DNA of 64,000 nucleotides from Salmonirosea aquatica (GTDB lineage Bacteria; Bacteroidota; Bacteroidia; Cytophagales; Spirosomataceae), in NCBI RefSeq assembly GCF_009296315.1, contig NZ_WHLY01000002.1, positions 5,554,501 through 5,618,500 of the forward strand. The letters run 5' to 3'. Shown here in pieces: positions 45,063 through 55,384 of the stretch (within the stretch, counting starts at the first letter, position 1; each line of letters begins with the position of its first letter). Position numbers and translations under genes: made by a program. The notes under the pieces were generated by a model. The model was given only the letters and a program-made list of their open reading frames with translations. It did not search any database and was not told where the DNA came from.

Positions 45063-47387
45063 ATGCGAAACCGACTTTTATTACTGACTGCCTTTCTGGG
45101 AACGCTGATTCTGGTGGTGGCTTCGTGCTTTCAGAAAAACAGCTTCTTCAAAAAAAACAACACGCCCGAGCTCGTCAGCTACAACTTCCACATCCGCCCC
45201 ATCCTCTCCGACAAGTGCTTCGCGTGCCACGGCCCCGACGCCAAGAAACGCCAGGCCGGTCTGCGCCTCGACCTGGCCGAGTCGGCCTTCTTGCCCCTGC
45301 GCGAGACCAAGGGCGCCTTTGCTTTCGTGCCCGGAAAGCCCAAAGAGTCGGAGGTCTACCGCCGCATCAGCTCGCAGGACCCCGACTACCAGATGCCCAC
45401 GCCCGAATCGCACCTGGGCCTGCTGAATGAGGACGAGGTGGCACTCATGAAAAAATGGATCGAGCAGGGAGCCAAGTACGAGAAGCACTGGGCCTTCGTC
45501 ACGCCGGTGAAGGTACCCCTGCCCGAAGTGGATAAAGAGGATTGGCCGCGCAACGAGCTGGACCGTTTCGTCCTGGCCAAGATGGAGCAGAAAGGGCTCA
45601 CGCCTAACGAAACCGCCGACAAGGAGCACCTGCTCAAGCGCGTTTCGCTGGACTTGACCGGCCTGGTACCCTCGCTGGAGTTGCAGGACAAGTTTCTGGC
45701 CGACAACAGCGAGCAGGCCTATTCCAGGATCGTGGACGAGATACTGAAGCAGCCGGCCTACGGCGAGAAGATGGCCGTCCACTGGCTGGACGTGGCGCGT
45801 TACGCCGATTCGTACGGCTACCAGGACGACAACATCCGCACGCAGTGGCCGTGGCGCGACTGGCTGATCCACGCCTTCAACGAGAATCTTCCGTACGATA
45901 AGTTTGTGACCTGGACGCTGGCCGGGGACCTGCTGCCTGATACGGACAAAGAAAAGATACTGGCGACTGGGTTCTACCGCAACCACAAGTACACCGAGGA
46001 AGGCGGGGTGATCCCCGAGGAGTACCGCATCGAGTACATTTTGGACAAGACCAAGACCTTCTCGAAGGGCATTCTGGCCATGACGGCCGAGTGCGCCCAG
46101 TGCCACGATCACAAGTACGACCCTATCTCGCAGAAAGATTACTACTCGATGTTCGCCTTCTTTAACAACACACCCGAAGTAGGCTACGAAGGGGATGTGA
46201 GCCAATCCAAACCGGCCAAAAAGCCTATTGTCTCGATCTCAGATGCTGACGCCAAAAATCTTCTCCGCTTCCTCAACCGCCCCGACACCAGTATGCTGAC
46301 GGTATCTGTGCTGGGAGAGCGCGACACCCTACGCCCGACCTACGTGCTGAACCGGGGGGTATATGATGCTCCTACCACCCGGGTGTGGGCGCAGCCCCTG
46401 CCCGCGGTGATGAAATTCGATACTACGAAGTACCCCCGAAACCGGCTGGGCCTGGCGCGCTGGACAACCGATAAGAACAATCCGCTCACCGCGCGTGTAT
46501 TCGTCAACCAGATGTGGCAGCAGTTTTTTGGGCGTGGACTGGTGAAGACGACCGGTGATTTTGGCATGCAGGGCGATTTGCCCACTCATCCCGAGCTGCT
46601 GGACTGGCTGGCGGTGGACTTCATGGAGCACGGCTGGGACATCAAACGATTGGTGAAACAGATCGTCACCTCGGCCACCTATCGGCAATCCGCCAAAATC
46701 GACCCGAAGAAACACGCCGTCGACCCCGACAACATTTATCTGGCACATGGCCCCCGCTACCGCATCCCGGCCGAGTTCGTCCGCGACGTGGTGCTGTCCA
46801 GCAGCGGGCTGTTGGTGCCGAAAATCGGTGGACCGAGCGTGAAGCCCTATCAGCCCGAGGGCCTGTGGGAGTCGGCCACGTCAGGTCGGGGGGTGTTGAA
46901 GGAATACATTCAGGACCGGGGTAATGCGCTCTACCGCCGCGGGATGTACACTTTCATCAAACTGACGGTACCCCCGCCTTCTATGATCATCTTTGACGCC
47001 AGCAACCGCGACCAGTGCGAGGTGGTGCGCTCGAAGACCAACACGCCCTTGCAGGCACTGGTGATGATGAACGACCCCACGGTGCTGGAGGCCTCGCGGG
47101 TGCTGGCCCAGAATCTGATGCAGGAGAAAAGCCCGGCGCAGGAGAAGATTACCAAGGCCTTCCGCCGGATCGTCTGCCGCAAACCAACCGAGAAGGAGAC
47201 GGCGATCCTGAGGGGGTACTTCGACGGACAGACCGCCCTTTTCAAACAAAATAAGCTGAACGCCAGCAAGGTACTCGACGTGGGCGAGTACCCGCAGGCC
47301 AGGATCGCCGACCGGGCGGCATGGGCGGCGCTCATGCAGGTCATCGAGACAATTTACAACATGGAAGAGGCTATTACTAAAACGTAA
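45063..47387 (+). CDS. Planctomycete cytochrome c plus DUF1549/DUF1553 lipoprotein
   Basis: I start at ATG 45063 instead of the GTG at 45048, giving a lipoprotein leader ending LILVVASC (Cys22). The 774-residue protein has an N-terminal PSCyt1-type heme site CFACH at 52-56 followed by [14 protein letters not shown], then DUF1549 (PSCyt2) with a second Cxx[12 protein letters not shown], at 344-348, and a C-terminal DUF1553 (PSD1) domain ([15 protein letters not shown], then [13 protein letters not shown]). The family is abundant in Planctomycetes and Bacteroidota and usually paired with DUF1501. The biochemical function is not established; extracellular electron transfer tied to polysaccharide breakdown is a common guess. 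Confidence 0.9.
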   Translation: MRNRLLLLTAFLGTLILVVASCFQKNSFFKKNNTPELVSYNFHIRPILSDKCFACHGPDAKKRQAGLRLDLAESAFLPLRETKGAFAFVPGKPKESEVYRRISSQDPDYQMPTPESHLGLLNEDEVALMKKWIEQGAKYEKHWAFVTPVKVPLPEVDKEDWPRNELDRFVLAKMEQKGLTPNETADKEHLLKRVSLDLTGLVPSLELQDKFLADNSEQAYSRIVDEILKQPAYGEKMAVHWLDVARYADSYGYQDDNIRTQWPWRDWLIHAFNENLPYDKFVTWTLAGDLLPDTDKEKILATGFYRNHKYTEEGGVIPEEYRIEYILDKTKTFSKGILAMTAECAQCHDHKYDPISQKDYYSMFAFFNNTPEVGYEGDVSQSKPAKKPIVSISDADAKNLLRFLNRPDTSMLTVSVLGERDTLRPTYVLNRGVYDAPTTRVWAQPLPAVMKFDTTKYPRNRLGLARWTTDKNNPLTARVFVNQMWQQFFGRGLVKTTGDFGMQGDLPTHPELLDWLAVDFMEHGWDIKRLVKQIVTSATYRQSAKIDPKKHAVDPDNIYLAHGPRYRIPAEFVRDVVLSSSGLLVPKIGGPSVKPYQPEGLWESATSGRGVLKEYIQDRGNALYRRGMYTFIKLTVPPPSMIIFDASNRDQCEVVRSKTNTPLQALVMMNDPTVLEASRVLAQNLMQEKSPAQEKITKAFRRIVCRKPTEKETAILRGYFDGQTALFKQNKLNASKVLDVGEYPQARIADRAAWAALMQVIETIYNMEEAITKT

Positions 47388-47473
47388 AATTGTTGAACTG
47401 TTTTTTGTGGAATCGTCAATAATCAAGACAGCACCTCACTAGTCGAAAAACAGAAAACAAAGAACAAAAAACA

Positions 47474-48931
47474 ATGGAAAAGAACATATTTGAATTTGGT
47501 CTGAATCAGAACCGCCGCCATTTTTTGTCCAAGCTTAGTCTGGGGCTGGGTAGTGTGGCGCTGGGATCGCTGCTGATGCCCGATTTGTTTAAGGGTGGCG
47601 GCAGTGAAGCTGAAACGGACGCAACTTTGGCTGGACTGGCCCATTTCGCGCCCAAAGCCAAGCGGATCATTTATCTGTTCCAGAATGGCGCTCCTTCGCA
47701 GCTTGACCTGTTCGACTATAAGCCCATGCTGAACAAAATGCAGGGCCAGGAATTGCCCGCTTCCATTCGGGGCGAACAGCGCCTGACGGGCATGACCTCC
47801 GGCCAGTCGTCTTTTCCGCTGGCGGGTACCTATTTCAATTTCAAGCAATATGGCCACTCGGGAGCGTGGATCAGTGAACTTTTGCCCCATATTGCGGGGG
47901 TAGCCAATGATCTTTGCTTTATAAAAACCATTCATACTGAGGCTATTAATCACGATCCCGCGCTGACATTTTTTCAGACGGGCGCACAAGTGGGCAATCG
48001 GCCCAGTATGGGGTCGTGGCTGAGCTATGGCCTAGGAAGCGAAAACCAGAACCTGCCCGCGTTCTGTGTGCTGCTTTCGCGGGGAAAAGGCAACGGGCAG
48101 GGGGTTTATTCCAAGCTCTGGACCAATGGATTTCTGGATTCTGTGCATCAGGGCGTGCAGTTCAGCAGTGGGGATAATCCGGTTTTGTACCTCAATAATC
48201 CCGATGGTATGGACATGGCGGAGCGGCGTAAAATGCTGGATAAGCTCGCGGCTCTGAACGAAGGTACCTACCAGGAATTTGGCGATCCCGAGATCAATAC
48301 CAAAATCCAACAGTACGAGATGGCTTACCGGATGCAGACCGCCGTGCCGGAAATTACGGACGTTACCAAAGAACCGGAAAGCACCGTCAAACTCTACGGC
48401 CCCGAGTGCCTGGTGCCGGGTACCTACGCGGCCAACGTGCTGTTGGCGCGCAAATTGTCCGAAAAAGGGGTGCGGTTTGTGCAACTTTACCATCAGGGCT
48501 GGGACGCCCACGGCAACCTGCCCCGCGAAATCAAAGGACAAGCCCTGGATGTGGATCAGTCATCAGCGGCCCTGATTACCGACCTCAAACAGCGTGGATT
48601 GCTCGACGAAACCCTGGTGATTTGGGGCGGCGAGTTTGGCCGTACCAACTATTGTCAGGGTAACCTGGCTCCCGATAATTACGGCCGCGACCATCACCCG
48701 CGTTGCTTCACCATCTGGATGGCCGGGGGCGGGGTGAAGCCCGGCGTGTACGGCGAAACCGATGAATTCGGCTATAATATTGTCCGTGACCCTGTCCATG
48801 TCAACGACTTCCACGCCACGGTACTCCACCAAATGGGCATCGACCACGAAAAACTCACTTACAAGCACCTGGGCCGCCGCTACCGCCTCACCGATGTGGC
48901 CGGAAAAGTGGTGAAGGGGATCATTGCGTAA
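47474..48931 (+). CDS. DUF1501 protein with Tat signal
   Basis: The 485-residue protein begins with a twin-arginine leader (NRRHFLSKLSLGLG) that predicts folded export. The mature part is DUF1501, an alkaline-phosphatase/sulfatase-like fold: IIYLFQNGAPSQLDLFDYK, INHDPALTFFQTG, YHQGWDAHGN, WGGEFGRT and GRDHHPRCFTIWMAGGG, which supply the conserved His and Asp residues of the presumed metal site. It follows the cytochrome c gene by 87 bp, the standard genome pairing of these families. The substrate is unknown. Confidence 0.9.
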   Translation: MEKNIFEFGLNQNRRHFLSKLSLGLGSVALGSLLMPDLFKGGGSEAETDATLAGLAHFAPKAKRIIYLFQNGAPSQLDLFDYKPMLNKMQGQELPASIRGEQRLTGMTSGQSSFPLAGTYFNFKQYGHSGAWISELLPHIAGVANDLCFIKTIHTEAINHDPALTFFQTGAQVGNRPSMGSWLSYGLGSENQNLPAFCVLLSRGKGNGQGVYSKLWTNGFLDSVHQGVQFSSGDNPVLYLNNPDGMDMAERRKMLDKLAALNEGTYQEFGDPEINTKIQQYEMAYRMQTAVPEITDVTKEPESTVKLYGPECLVPGTYAANVLLARKLSEKGVRFVQLYHQGWDAHGNLPREIKGQALDVDQSSAALITDLKQRGLLDETLVIWGGEFGRTNYCQGNLAPDNYGRDHHPRCFTIWMAGGGVKPGVYGETDEFGYNIVRDPVHVNDFHATVLHQMGIDHEKLTYKHLGRRYRLTDVAGKVVKGIIA

Positions 48932-49003
48932 CGAATTGTTTAAGTATTTTTTTAGCCAATGGTTATTGGCTTTTTTTAGAAAGCTACCAGTCCTACGCTT
49001 TAC

Positions 49004-51154
49004 ATGCCCCGCCTCAGAACCCTCGTTTATAATACTACCTTCTTTTTGGTTTGCCTGCTGGCGTTTTTGCTGGTTTTTGAAAATCAACTGCAGGTACCCG
49101 GCTGGCTGCAGGTCGCGGGGCGGATGCATCCGCTGTTTTTACACTTTCCCATTACGGTTCTCATCTTGTACGGGTTTGGGGTTATCGTGGCACCCCGGCC
49201 AAAAAAGGGCGAAGCCCTTCCGATGTGGGCCGACGATGTGCTGCTGTTGGGCGCTTTCACCGCTACGTTCACGGCTTTGCTTGGGCTTTTGCTTTCACAG
49301 GAAACCGGGTACGAACAGGACGTTATTTTCTGGCATAAGTGGACGGGCATTGCTACCGCTTTTATCAGTTTCGGTTGGTATAGCTTCCGGAACCGGCTGC
49401 CTACTCACCTGCTCCCTACAAAGCTACTGGCGGGGGGTACCATTGTCGTGCTGCTGTTTGCGGGGCATTTGGGAGCCAATATCACCCACGGCGAAGAATT
49501 TCTGCTGGCTCCGATTATGTCCGATCAAGGTACCCCGGCCGTGGCGATGGACGACGCGCTGGTGTTTGCCCACGTAGTGCAGCCTATCCTGAAAGAAAAA
49601 TGCATGGGCTGTCATAATCCGCAAAAAGCCAAGGGCGAACTGATTATGAGTACCGCCGAGTTATTGGCAAAGGGCGGTAAAGAGGGGGTACCCTGGGATA
49701 CTACTCAAGCCGATTTGGGTCTGTTGCTCCGGCGTGCGCACCTACCCCTCGATGATAAAAAGCACATGCCGCCGCGAGGAAAAGTGCAGTTGTCCGAAGA
49801 TGAAATTCAGGTGCTGGAAAGCTGGATTCGGGGTGGATCGAGTTTTACGGCCAAAGTGGTGGAATTTCCGGCCGATGATCCGCTGTTTCGCTTCGCATCG
49901 GAGCGGTTGGGGGTATCCGAAGCGGAAGAAACCTACGAGTTTGCCGCTGCCGATGCAAGTAAAGTTCGGGAGTTGAACACCAACTACCGCGTCATTACCC
50001 CACTGGCTGCCGGGTCGCCCGCGTTGTCGGTGAGTTTTTTCAGTGAGGCAGCTTTCAAAAGTTCCGACCTGACGGATTTGACACTCATCAAAGACCAGAT
50101 TGTGGAACTGGATGCCAGCAAGATGCCCGTGAAGGATGAAGATTTGAAGTTGATCGCTCAGTTCACCAATTTGCGCAAACTGCTCCTGAATTTTACCGAC
50201 ATCACAGGGGGTACCTTAGGCGAACTGAACAAGCTGCCGCACCTGCGTCAGCTTTCCTTGACGGGTACCCCCGTAAACGTAGCCCAGCTTCGTACCTTGA
50301 AAAATGCCCCGGCCCTGAATTCGCTTTACGTGTGGAATACGGATGTGAAGCCGGAAGAATTCATCCAGTTAAGAAAGGAGTTGAAAGGAATAACCTTTGA
50401 GTCGGGGTACCGGAGCGATACAGTGGTGCTAAAACTGAACCCACCGCAGATCGTCACCAAAGACCAAATCCTGTCTGGCGATACGGTGATTCAACTCAAA
50501 CATCAGATTGCCGGGACGGTCATTCGCTATACACTGGATGATACCGAACCCGACAGCCTTACTTCTCCGATATATAAAAATGGGGTACCTATTAAGGATA
50601 ATGCCCGCTTAAAAGCCCGTGCTTATAAACCCGGCTGGTACGGCAGCGATGTGGTGCAACGTTTTTTCTACCGTAATACTTTCCGTCCCGACAGCGTATT
50701 GCTGCTCACGACGCCCGCACCCCAATACAATGGTACCCACGGCAAGGTACTGGCCGATGGTGTCAAGGGCGGTGGAGATTTCAAGAATGGAAAATGGACG
50801 GGTTTCATGGACGAGCCGCTGACGGCCTTGCTGTCGTTCAAGCGTCCGGTTACGGCTCAGAAAATCTCGCTGAGCATGCTACAAAACGTAGGGGCTTCCA
50901 TATTTCCACCTGTAAAGCTAGAAGTATGGGGTGGGATGGAATCAGATAAGTTGAAGCTGCTAGGTACCCAAAAGCCCCCTATGCCTAGTGAAAAAGAACC
51001 TAATAACGGGGAAAAACTTTTCGAGGTATCGTTTCAGCCTACCCCTATCCGTTTTATTAAAGTAGTCGCAGTACCGATCGCCAGACTCCCGTCCTGGCAT
51101 CCGCAAAAGGGTTTGAAGGGCTGGGTGTTCATGGATGAGGTTTTGGTCAATTGA
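49004..51154 (+). CDS. Membrane-anchored cytochrome c with DUF2231, LRR-like and Fn3-associated regions
   Basis: The 716-residue protein is a multidomain fusion. Four membrane helices (to about residue 155) form a DUF2231-like unit with MHPLFLHFPI, W-HKWTG and AGHLGANITHG. A c-type heme site CMGCH lies at 200-204, with the distal Met in HMPPRGK. After it come LRR-like strands (about 380-440), a chitobiase/Fn3-associated domain (IRYTLDDTEPDSLTSPIY, about 480-560) and a C-terminal F5/8-type carbohydrate-binding-like region. It starts 72 bp after the DUF1501 gene and completes the three-gene cluster, linking heme to sugar-binding domains. Confidence 0.85.
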   Translation: MPRLRTLVYNTTFFLVCLLAFLLVFENQLQVPGWLQVAGRMHPLFLHFPITVLILYGFGVIVAPRPKKGEALPMWADDVLLLGAFTATFTALLGLLLSQETGYEQDVIFWHKWTGIATAFISFGWYSFRNRLPTHLLPTKLLAGGTIVVLLFAGHLGANITHGEEFLLAPIMSDQGTPAVAMDDALVFAHVVQPILKEKCMGCHNPQKAKGELIMSTAELLAKGGKEGVPWDTTQADLGLLLRRAHLPLDDKKHMPPRGKVQLSEDEIQVLESWIRGGSSFTAKVVEFPADDPLFRFASERLGVSEAEETYEFAAADASKVRELNTNYRVITPLAAGSPALSVSFFSEAAFKSSDLTDLTLIKDQIVELDASKMPVKDEDLKLIAQFTNLRKLLLNFTDITGGTLGELNKLPHLRQLSLTGTPVNVAQLRTLKNAPALNSLYVWNTDVKPEEFIQLRKELKGITFESGYRSDTVVLKLNPPQIVTKDQILSGDTVIQLKHQIAGTVIRYTLDDTEPDSLTSPIYKNGVPIKDNARLKARAYKPGWYGSDVVQRFFYRNTFRPDSVLLLTTPAPQYNGTHGKVLADGVKGGGDFKNGKWTGFMDEPLTALLSFKRPVTAQKISLSMLQNVGASIFPPVKLEVWGGMESDKLKLLGTQKPPMPSEKEPNNGEKLFEVSFQPTPIRFIKVVAVPIARLPSWHPQKGLKGWVFMDEVLVN

Positions 51155-51208
51155 GGCATTTAAATTCAATTACCTGAGGATTTAACCCTTGGCCCCCAAA
51201 TTATCAAT

Positions 51209-51253
51209 TGTACAAAAAAGGCCCTGAAATCATTTCAGGGCCTTTTTTGTACA
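51209..51253. terminator. Bidirectional terminator
   Basis: A 22-bp perfect stem, including the A/T tails, is built around GGCCCTGAAAT/ATTTCAGGGCC with one central base. It lies between the stop of the cytochrome c cluster (51154) and that of the convergent lipoprotein gene (51275) and can end transcripts from both sides. Confidence 0.85.
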
Positions 51254-51274
51254 AATAGGTACCTTGTTGCAGGC

Positions 51275-51853
51275 TTATTTTGCCTGATAGGTCTCGATTC
51301 TTCGCTGGTCGAGCTGAAGTAGTTCATTCACTTCATCGTAATTATTAAAGTCGATGGGTTTACCTAACCGCCCGGCCTTGGCAAAATCGGCGGGCACGAC
51401 TACGACCCTGAATTTTTGGTTGGCCGTCCATTGCGATCCCAGCGTGGTGCGGTCAAACTGGGTATCGATGAACATGCTCACATCCACAAAAGTATGGTCG
51501 AAATTGTATTGTAGAGCTCCATTGGACATAAAAACCGTTTGGGGAAGCGGACGCCAGACCGAAAGTGTCTGATTACCGTCCTGGACGGTTTCCCATTGGC
51601 GGTACACCAGCACGGCATCCGATTCGAAGACCTCCACTTTATCTACCGGAAATTCAAAGTAAATGCGGTAGTCGTTCCCCGTGTTGAAGGTACCCGTCAC
51701 GTCGAACGCAGTGCCCAGGATATTGACGCCGGGATCGCCTTTGGGGCCTTGCGGGCCAGGTAAGCCTTCCAGACCTTCGGGTCCGGCGGGTCCTGTACAA
51801 CTTACCATCGAAACAGAAGCTAATAATGCGAGGGATAACAGGATTTTTTTCAT
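51275..51853 (-). CDS. Lipoprotein with short collagen-like segment
   Basis: I start at ATG 51853 (MKKILLSL); an upstream frame to 51928 lacks leader character. The 192-residue protein has a lipoprotein leader ending in VSMVSC. Right after the Cys comes a collagen-like stretch of seven G-x-y triplets beginning GPAGPEGLEGLPGPQ. The remaining 150 residues form a beta-rich domain (ILGTAFDVTGTFN, YRIYFEFPVDKVEVFESDAVLVYR) of a type seen in other Bacteroidota surface lipoproteins. The function is unknown. The short triplet stretch could act as a rigid spacer from the membrane. Confidence 0.75.
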   Translation of the reverse strand: MKKILLSLALLASVSMVSCTGPAGPEGLEGLPGPQGPKGDPGVNILGTAFDVTGTFNTGNDYRIYFEFPVDKVEVFESDAVLVYRQWETVQDGNQTLSVWRPLPQTVFMSNGALQYNFDHTFVDVSMFIDTQFDRTTLGSQWTANQKFRVVVVPADFAKAGRLGKPIDFNNYDEVNELLQLDQRRIETYQAK

Positions 51854-52156
51854 GGCGATCGAAGAATTTATAAGTGAGTGAATGGAATAAAGATTGAGGG
51901 TTGAAAAGACTGTACCAGTCATAACCATTTGTTTGACATTTCAGTGCTGGTTTGACCCCCATCCGGGTTGTGGGTTTAATGGCTATTTGTCAAAAACCAG
52001 AATTCGAAAAGACCCGAACCGGAAAAAAACTGTCCTCGAATTGCTACAGACAGGCCTAGCTCAAGACCCGTGTCTGGAGAATTAACTGACTATCTCAAGA
52101 AACCCTAGCCCCCTCTTTGGCGTTATACAGGCATAAACCATTATAAAACTACAGAA
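51854..52156. other. Intergenic stretch, no clear feature
   Basis: This 303-bp stretch lies between the divergent collagen-like lipoprotein and OsmC genes and must hold both promoters. I see no reading frame with protein character, no strong hairpin and no convincing TAnnTTTG element. Confidence 0.4.
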
Positions 52157-52579
52157 ATGATTAACAGAAATGCAACCGCCGTTTGGAAGGGTACCGGCAA
52201 AGAAGGTAAAGGTACCGTAACTACCCAAAGCACCGTCCTGGACGATACCCAATATTCCTATAAAACCCGTTTTGAATCAGGTAAGGGTACTAACCCCGAA
52301 GAATTGATTGCTGCCGCCCATGCGGGTTGCTTTGCGATGAAACTCAGCTTCGACCTCAATGCGGCCGGCTTTACCGCGGATGAATTGAACGTAACAAGTA
52401 CCGTTTCGCTGGATCCTGCCAAGGGAGAAGTCGTAAAAAGCCATCTGGTATTGAAAGCTCGTATTCCCGAGATCGGTGAAGACCAATTCAAGGAACTAGT
52501 AGAAGGCGCGAAGGACGGATGCCCGATCTCAAAACTGCTGAACGCCGAAATATCGTTGGACGCCGAACTGGCATCCTAG
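52157..52579 (+). CDS. OsmC-family peroxiredoxin
   Basis: The 140-residue protein is an OsmC/Ohr-type thiol peroxidase that reduces organic hydroperoxides in the cytoplasm. Both redox Cys are present, in AHAGCFAMKLS (about Cys56) and KDGCPISKLL (near 119), together with the N-terminal TGKEGKGTV and SGKGTNPEELIAAAHA segments. Closest are the OsmC rather than Ohr subtypes. It is followed by a terminator, so it is probably monocistronic. Confidence 0.9.
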   Translation: MINRNATAVWKGTGKEGKGTVTTQSTVLDDTQYSYKTRFESGKGTNPEELIAAAHAGCFAMKLSFDLNAAGFTADELNVTSTVSLDPAKGEVVKSHLVLKARIPEIGEDQFKELVEGAKDGCPISKLLNAEISLDAELAS

Positions 52580-52607
52580 CCAAATAGTTTACTGATCGAT
52601 CAGAATG

Positions 52608-52634
52608 AGCACTGTCTTTGGACGGTGCTTTTTT
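52608..52634 (+). terminator. Terminator after the OsmC gene
   Basis: AGCACTGTC and GACGGTGCT pair over 9 bp with one G-U and a TTTG loop, followed by TTTTTT. It lies 29 bp after the OsmC stop on the same strand. Confidence 0.8.
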
Positions 52635-52679
52635 ATGGGTACCTCTTCCCTGAACTGAACTTGACCGCAACCGAAGAAT

Positions 52680-53210
52680 ATGAAAAAGACGACAACAAAA
52701 CCGGAAGTGTGGCTTCGTGGCCCACTGCCCGGCATCCCGCCGCTTATACAACCCGTGGCCCACGCCCTGATGCAGGCGCGCGAGGAAGTGGATGAGCTGA
52801 TGGATGATTTTAATCCGGATTTGCTGGATACCAAACCCGCAGGCCTTGCTTCGGTGCGATTTCACTTGCAGCATTTGACGGGAGTACTGGATCGGCTATT
52901 CACTTACGCGCGGGGCGAAATGCTGTCGGAGACTCAGCTCGAAAATTTAGCAAATGAGGGAAGAGTAATCGAGCAAAACCAACCCGTGGAACTCCTGATA
53001 ACTCATTTTAATCAACAAATAGAAACTGCGCTCGAACAGCTGGAAAATACTAATGAAGGTACCCTCACGAAGGTTCGGGGGGTAGGACGGGCGCAGGTAC
53101 CCTCTACAGTTCTGGGGCTGCTTGTCCATGCCGCCGAACACACTATGCGTCACGTGGGACAATTACTTGTGACGGTACGGGTCGTGACGGAAAATTCCGA
53201 ATCAGAGTAA
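52680..53210 (+). CDS. DinB-family metalloprotein
   Basis: The 176-residue protein is a four-helix DinB/YfiT-like protein. The three metal-binding His are visible: one in VRFHLQHLTGVLDRL and two in HAAEHTMRHVGQL near the C-terminus. Members act as thiol-dependent transferases (bacillithiol, mycothiol) or remain uncharacterised. It is cytoplasmic. Its 3' end overlaps that of the convergent VOC gene by 9 bp. Confidence 0.8.
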   Translation: MKKTTTKPEVWLRGPLPGIPPLIQPVAHALMQAREEVDELMDDFNPDLLDTKPAGLASVRFHLQHLTGVLDRLFTYARGEMLSETQLENLANEGRVIEQNQPVELLITHFNQQIETALEQLENTNEGTLTKVRGVGRAQVPSTVLGLLVHAAEHTMRHVGQLLVTVRVVTENSESE

Positions 53211-53690
53211 TTCCCGTAGCAGGCCTTCCAGATTGAGAGGACGCGTGTACATCTGAATCGAGCCATCGGGCTGGAGCGGCCATACTTCGCGGGGACGGTC
53301 CCAATACAATTCTACACCATTCTGGTCGGGATCATCGAGATACAGCGCTTCGGATACCCCATGGTCGGCAGTACCTGTCAAAGGGTACCCTGCATCGAGA
53401 AGCCGCCGGTAGGCGGTCGCCAAATCTTTACGCTCGGGATACAGAATGGCAGTGTGGAATAGTCCGGTACTTCGGCGCGGTGGGGGAGAAGCGCCCTTGC
53501 TTTGCCAGGTATTCAAGCCGATGTGGTGGTGATAGCCTCCTGCTGAGATGAAAGCCGCATCAGGTCCGTAGGTTGCCATCAGCGTAAATCCCAGCAAGTC
53601 ACAGTAAAATTGGAGCGAGCGGGACAGCTCGGAAACTTTCAAATGTACATGCCCGATGCGCGTACCGGAGGGAATGATGTAATTATCCAT
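53202..53690 (-). CDS. VOC-family (glyoxalase/dioxygenase-like) protein
   Basis: The 162-residue protein contains the two beta-alpha-beta-beta-beta modules of the vicinal oxygen chelate fold. Metal ligands are in GHVHLKVSEL, HHHIGLNTW and GVELYWDRP (His, His, Glu), resembling the catechol-2,3-dioxygenase/CatE half. It is shorter than ring-cleaving enzymes of about 300 residues, so it represents a single-domain member whose substrate is unknown. It overlaps the DinB gene at the 3' end and is preceded by the gltD terminator on its right. Confidence 0.8.
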   Translation of the reverse strand: MDNYIIPSGTRIGHVHLKVSELSRSLQFYCDLLGFTLMATYGPDAAFISAGGYHHHIGLNTWQSKGASPPPRRSTGLFHTAILYPERKDLATAYRRLLDAGYPLTGTADHGVSEALYLDDPDQNGVELYWDRPREVWPLQPDGSIQMYTRPLNLEGLLRELL

Positions 53691-53735
53691 TCTTTGGAAA
53701 GTATTGACGAAATCTGTTTAGTAATAAAAGATGTT

Positions 53736-53785
53736 GGTCAACAGAAAAAGGGAAGGCACGAATGCCTTCCCTTTTTCTGTTGACC
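53736..53785. terminator. gltBD terminator
   Basis: A perfect 23-bp stem (53736-53758 with 53763-53785, core AAAAAGGGAAGGCA) closes on a 4-nt loop. It lies 13 bp beyond the gltD stop at 53799 and upstream of the VOC gene on the same strand, so it should end the gltBD message; the internal A/T block provides the U-rich stretch. Confidence 0.8.
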
Positions 53786-53798
53786 GCGCTGTGAAAAC

Positions 53799-55307
53799 CT
53801 ACACATTGGCGAACTGCGGAGTCAGCATGGAAACCGACTTGGCTTCCAGAAATGACTCACCCATCAGGTACTCGTCCACCGCGCGGGCGGCTTCACGGCC
53901 TTCGCTGATCGCCCATACGACCAGCGATTGACCCCGGCGACAATCTCCGGCGGCAAACACCTTCTCATTGGTAGTTGACTGATATTTATTCGCTTTGATG
54001 TTGCCCCGGTCATCGTATTCCAAACCAAGGTCATTGAGCAGTCCCTCTTGCTGGGGATTCAGAAAACCCGCCGCCAGCAGGGCCAGTTCACAGGGGATTT
54101 CCTGTTCGGTGCCAGGTACCTCCTGCATGCTCAGTCGGCCTGTTTCGGCATTCATCTGCCAGTCGAGCTGCACGATTTTGAGAGCTTTCAGATTACCTTC
54201 CTCATCTCCCACAAAAGCTTTGGTGTTAAGCGACCATTTCCGGTCGGCCCCTTCTTCGTGGGAAGTGGATGTGCGCAGCATCATGGGCCAGTTGGGCCAG
54301 GGGGTGGAGGTGTCGCGCTCATGGGGGGGCATGGGCAGTAGTTCGATCTGGGTGATGGACTTGGCACCGTGGCGATTGGAGGTACCCACGCAGTCGGAAC
54401 CCGTGTCGCCGCCACCGATCACCACCACATTTTTGCCCGTCGCCCAAAGCTCTTCGTGGACATATTCCTGCCCCTGATGATCTTTCTCAACGGGCCGATT
54501 GGCCACACGCTTATTCTGCTGGCTCAGGAATTCCATGGCAAAATGTACCCCCTTCAACGAACGTCCTTCGATTTTAAGGTCGCGGGGGACGGTCGAGCCC
54601 ACAGCCAGCACGATCGCGTCGAAGTCGCGGAGCAACTCGTCGGCTTTGATGGTTTTTCCAATTTCCACATTGGTACGGAACTCGATACCCTCCTGTTCCA
54701 TCACCGCCAAACGCCGATCGATGATCCGTTTTTCCAGTTTGAAATCGGGGATGCCGTAGCGCAGCAGTCCGCCGATCTGGTCGGCCCGCTCGAAAAGCGT
54801 CACCGTATGGCCGGCCTGATTCAACTGGGAGGAAGCCGCCATACCCGCCGGGCCGGAGCCGATCACGGCCACGGTTTTACCCGTACGTTTTTTGGGGATA
54901 CGGGGTTTTACCAGATCCATTTCAAAGGCCTTTTCAGCAATGGATTTTTCGATGAATTCAATTGCCACGGGCGGTTTGTTAATTCCCAGCACGCAGGATG
55001 CCTCGCAGGGTGCGGGGCAGATACGGCCCGTAAACTCAGGATAGTTATTGGTGGAAGCCAAGATTTCGTAGGCCAGCCCCCAGTTGTTGTCATAAACGGC
55101 ATCGTTGAACTCGGGAATGATATTGCCCAGCGGGCAGCCGTTGTGGCAAAAAGGAATGCCACAATCCATGCAGCGGGCGGCCTGTTGGCGCGAATCATCC
55201 TCGCTGTGGGCACTTTCAATTTCCTTATAATCATGCACCCTTTCTTCGACGGGGCGCTTCTTGGGTAATTCGCGATCAAACTCTAAAAATCCTGTGGGTT
55301 TTCCCAT
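53799..55307 (-). CDS. gltD: Glutamate synthase small subunit
   Basis: The 502-residue protein is the NADPH-oxidising beta subunit of glutamate synthase, which passes electrons to GltB. The N-terminal iron-sulfur region is present ([17 protein letters not shown]), followed by the FAD-binding [13 protein letters not shown] and the NAD(P)H-binding [12 protein letters not shown] with the C-terminal FAD segment [17 protein letters not shown]. It is complete and of normal length. The gene follows gltB by 77 bp on the same strand, and the operon ends at the hairpin at 53736. Confidence 0.95.
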   Translation of the reverse strand: MGKPTGFLEFDRELPKKRPVEERVHDYKEIESAHSEDDSRQQAARCMDCGIPFCHNGCPLGNIIPEFNDAVYDNNWGLAYEILASTNNYPEFTGRICPAPCEASCVLGINKPPVAIEFIEKSIAEKAFEMDLVKPRIPKKRTGKTVAVIGSGPAGMAASSQLNQAGHTVTLFERADQIGGLLRYGIPDFKLEKRIIDRRLAVMEQEGIEFRTNVEIGKTIKADELLRDFDAIVLAVGSTVPRDLKIEGRSLKGVHFAMEFLSQQNKRVANRPVEKDHQGQEYVHEELWATGKNVVVIGGGDTGSDCVGTSNRHGAKSITQIELLPMPPHERDTSTPWPNWPMMLRTSTSHEEGADRKWSLNTKAFVGDEEGNLKALKIVQLDWQMNAETGRLSMQEVPGTEQEIPCELALLAAGFLNPQQEGLLNDLGLEYDDRGNIKANKYQSTTNEKVFAAGDCRRGQSLVVWAISEGREAARAVDEYLMGESFLEAKSVSMLTPQFANV

Positions 55308-55384
55308 ATTTATTTTTGACCGGGTCGCCGGTGCGATGAGTGATTTATTGAATGAGAGAATGTTTTTTTCATCTCATTCAGAAA

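Noticed and set aside
45081-46205. 374-codon frame antisense to the cytochrome c gene
   Set aside because: It is a shadow of the high-GC coding strand; the plus-strand gene has heme motifs and a lipoprotein leader.
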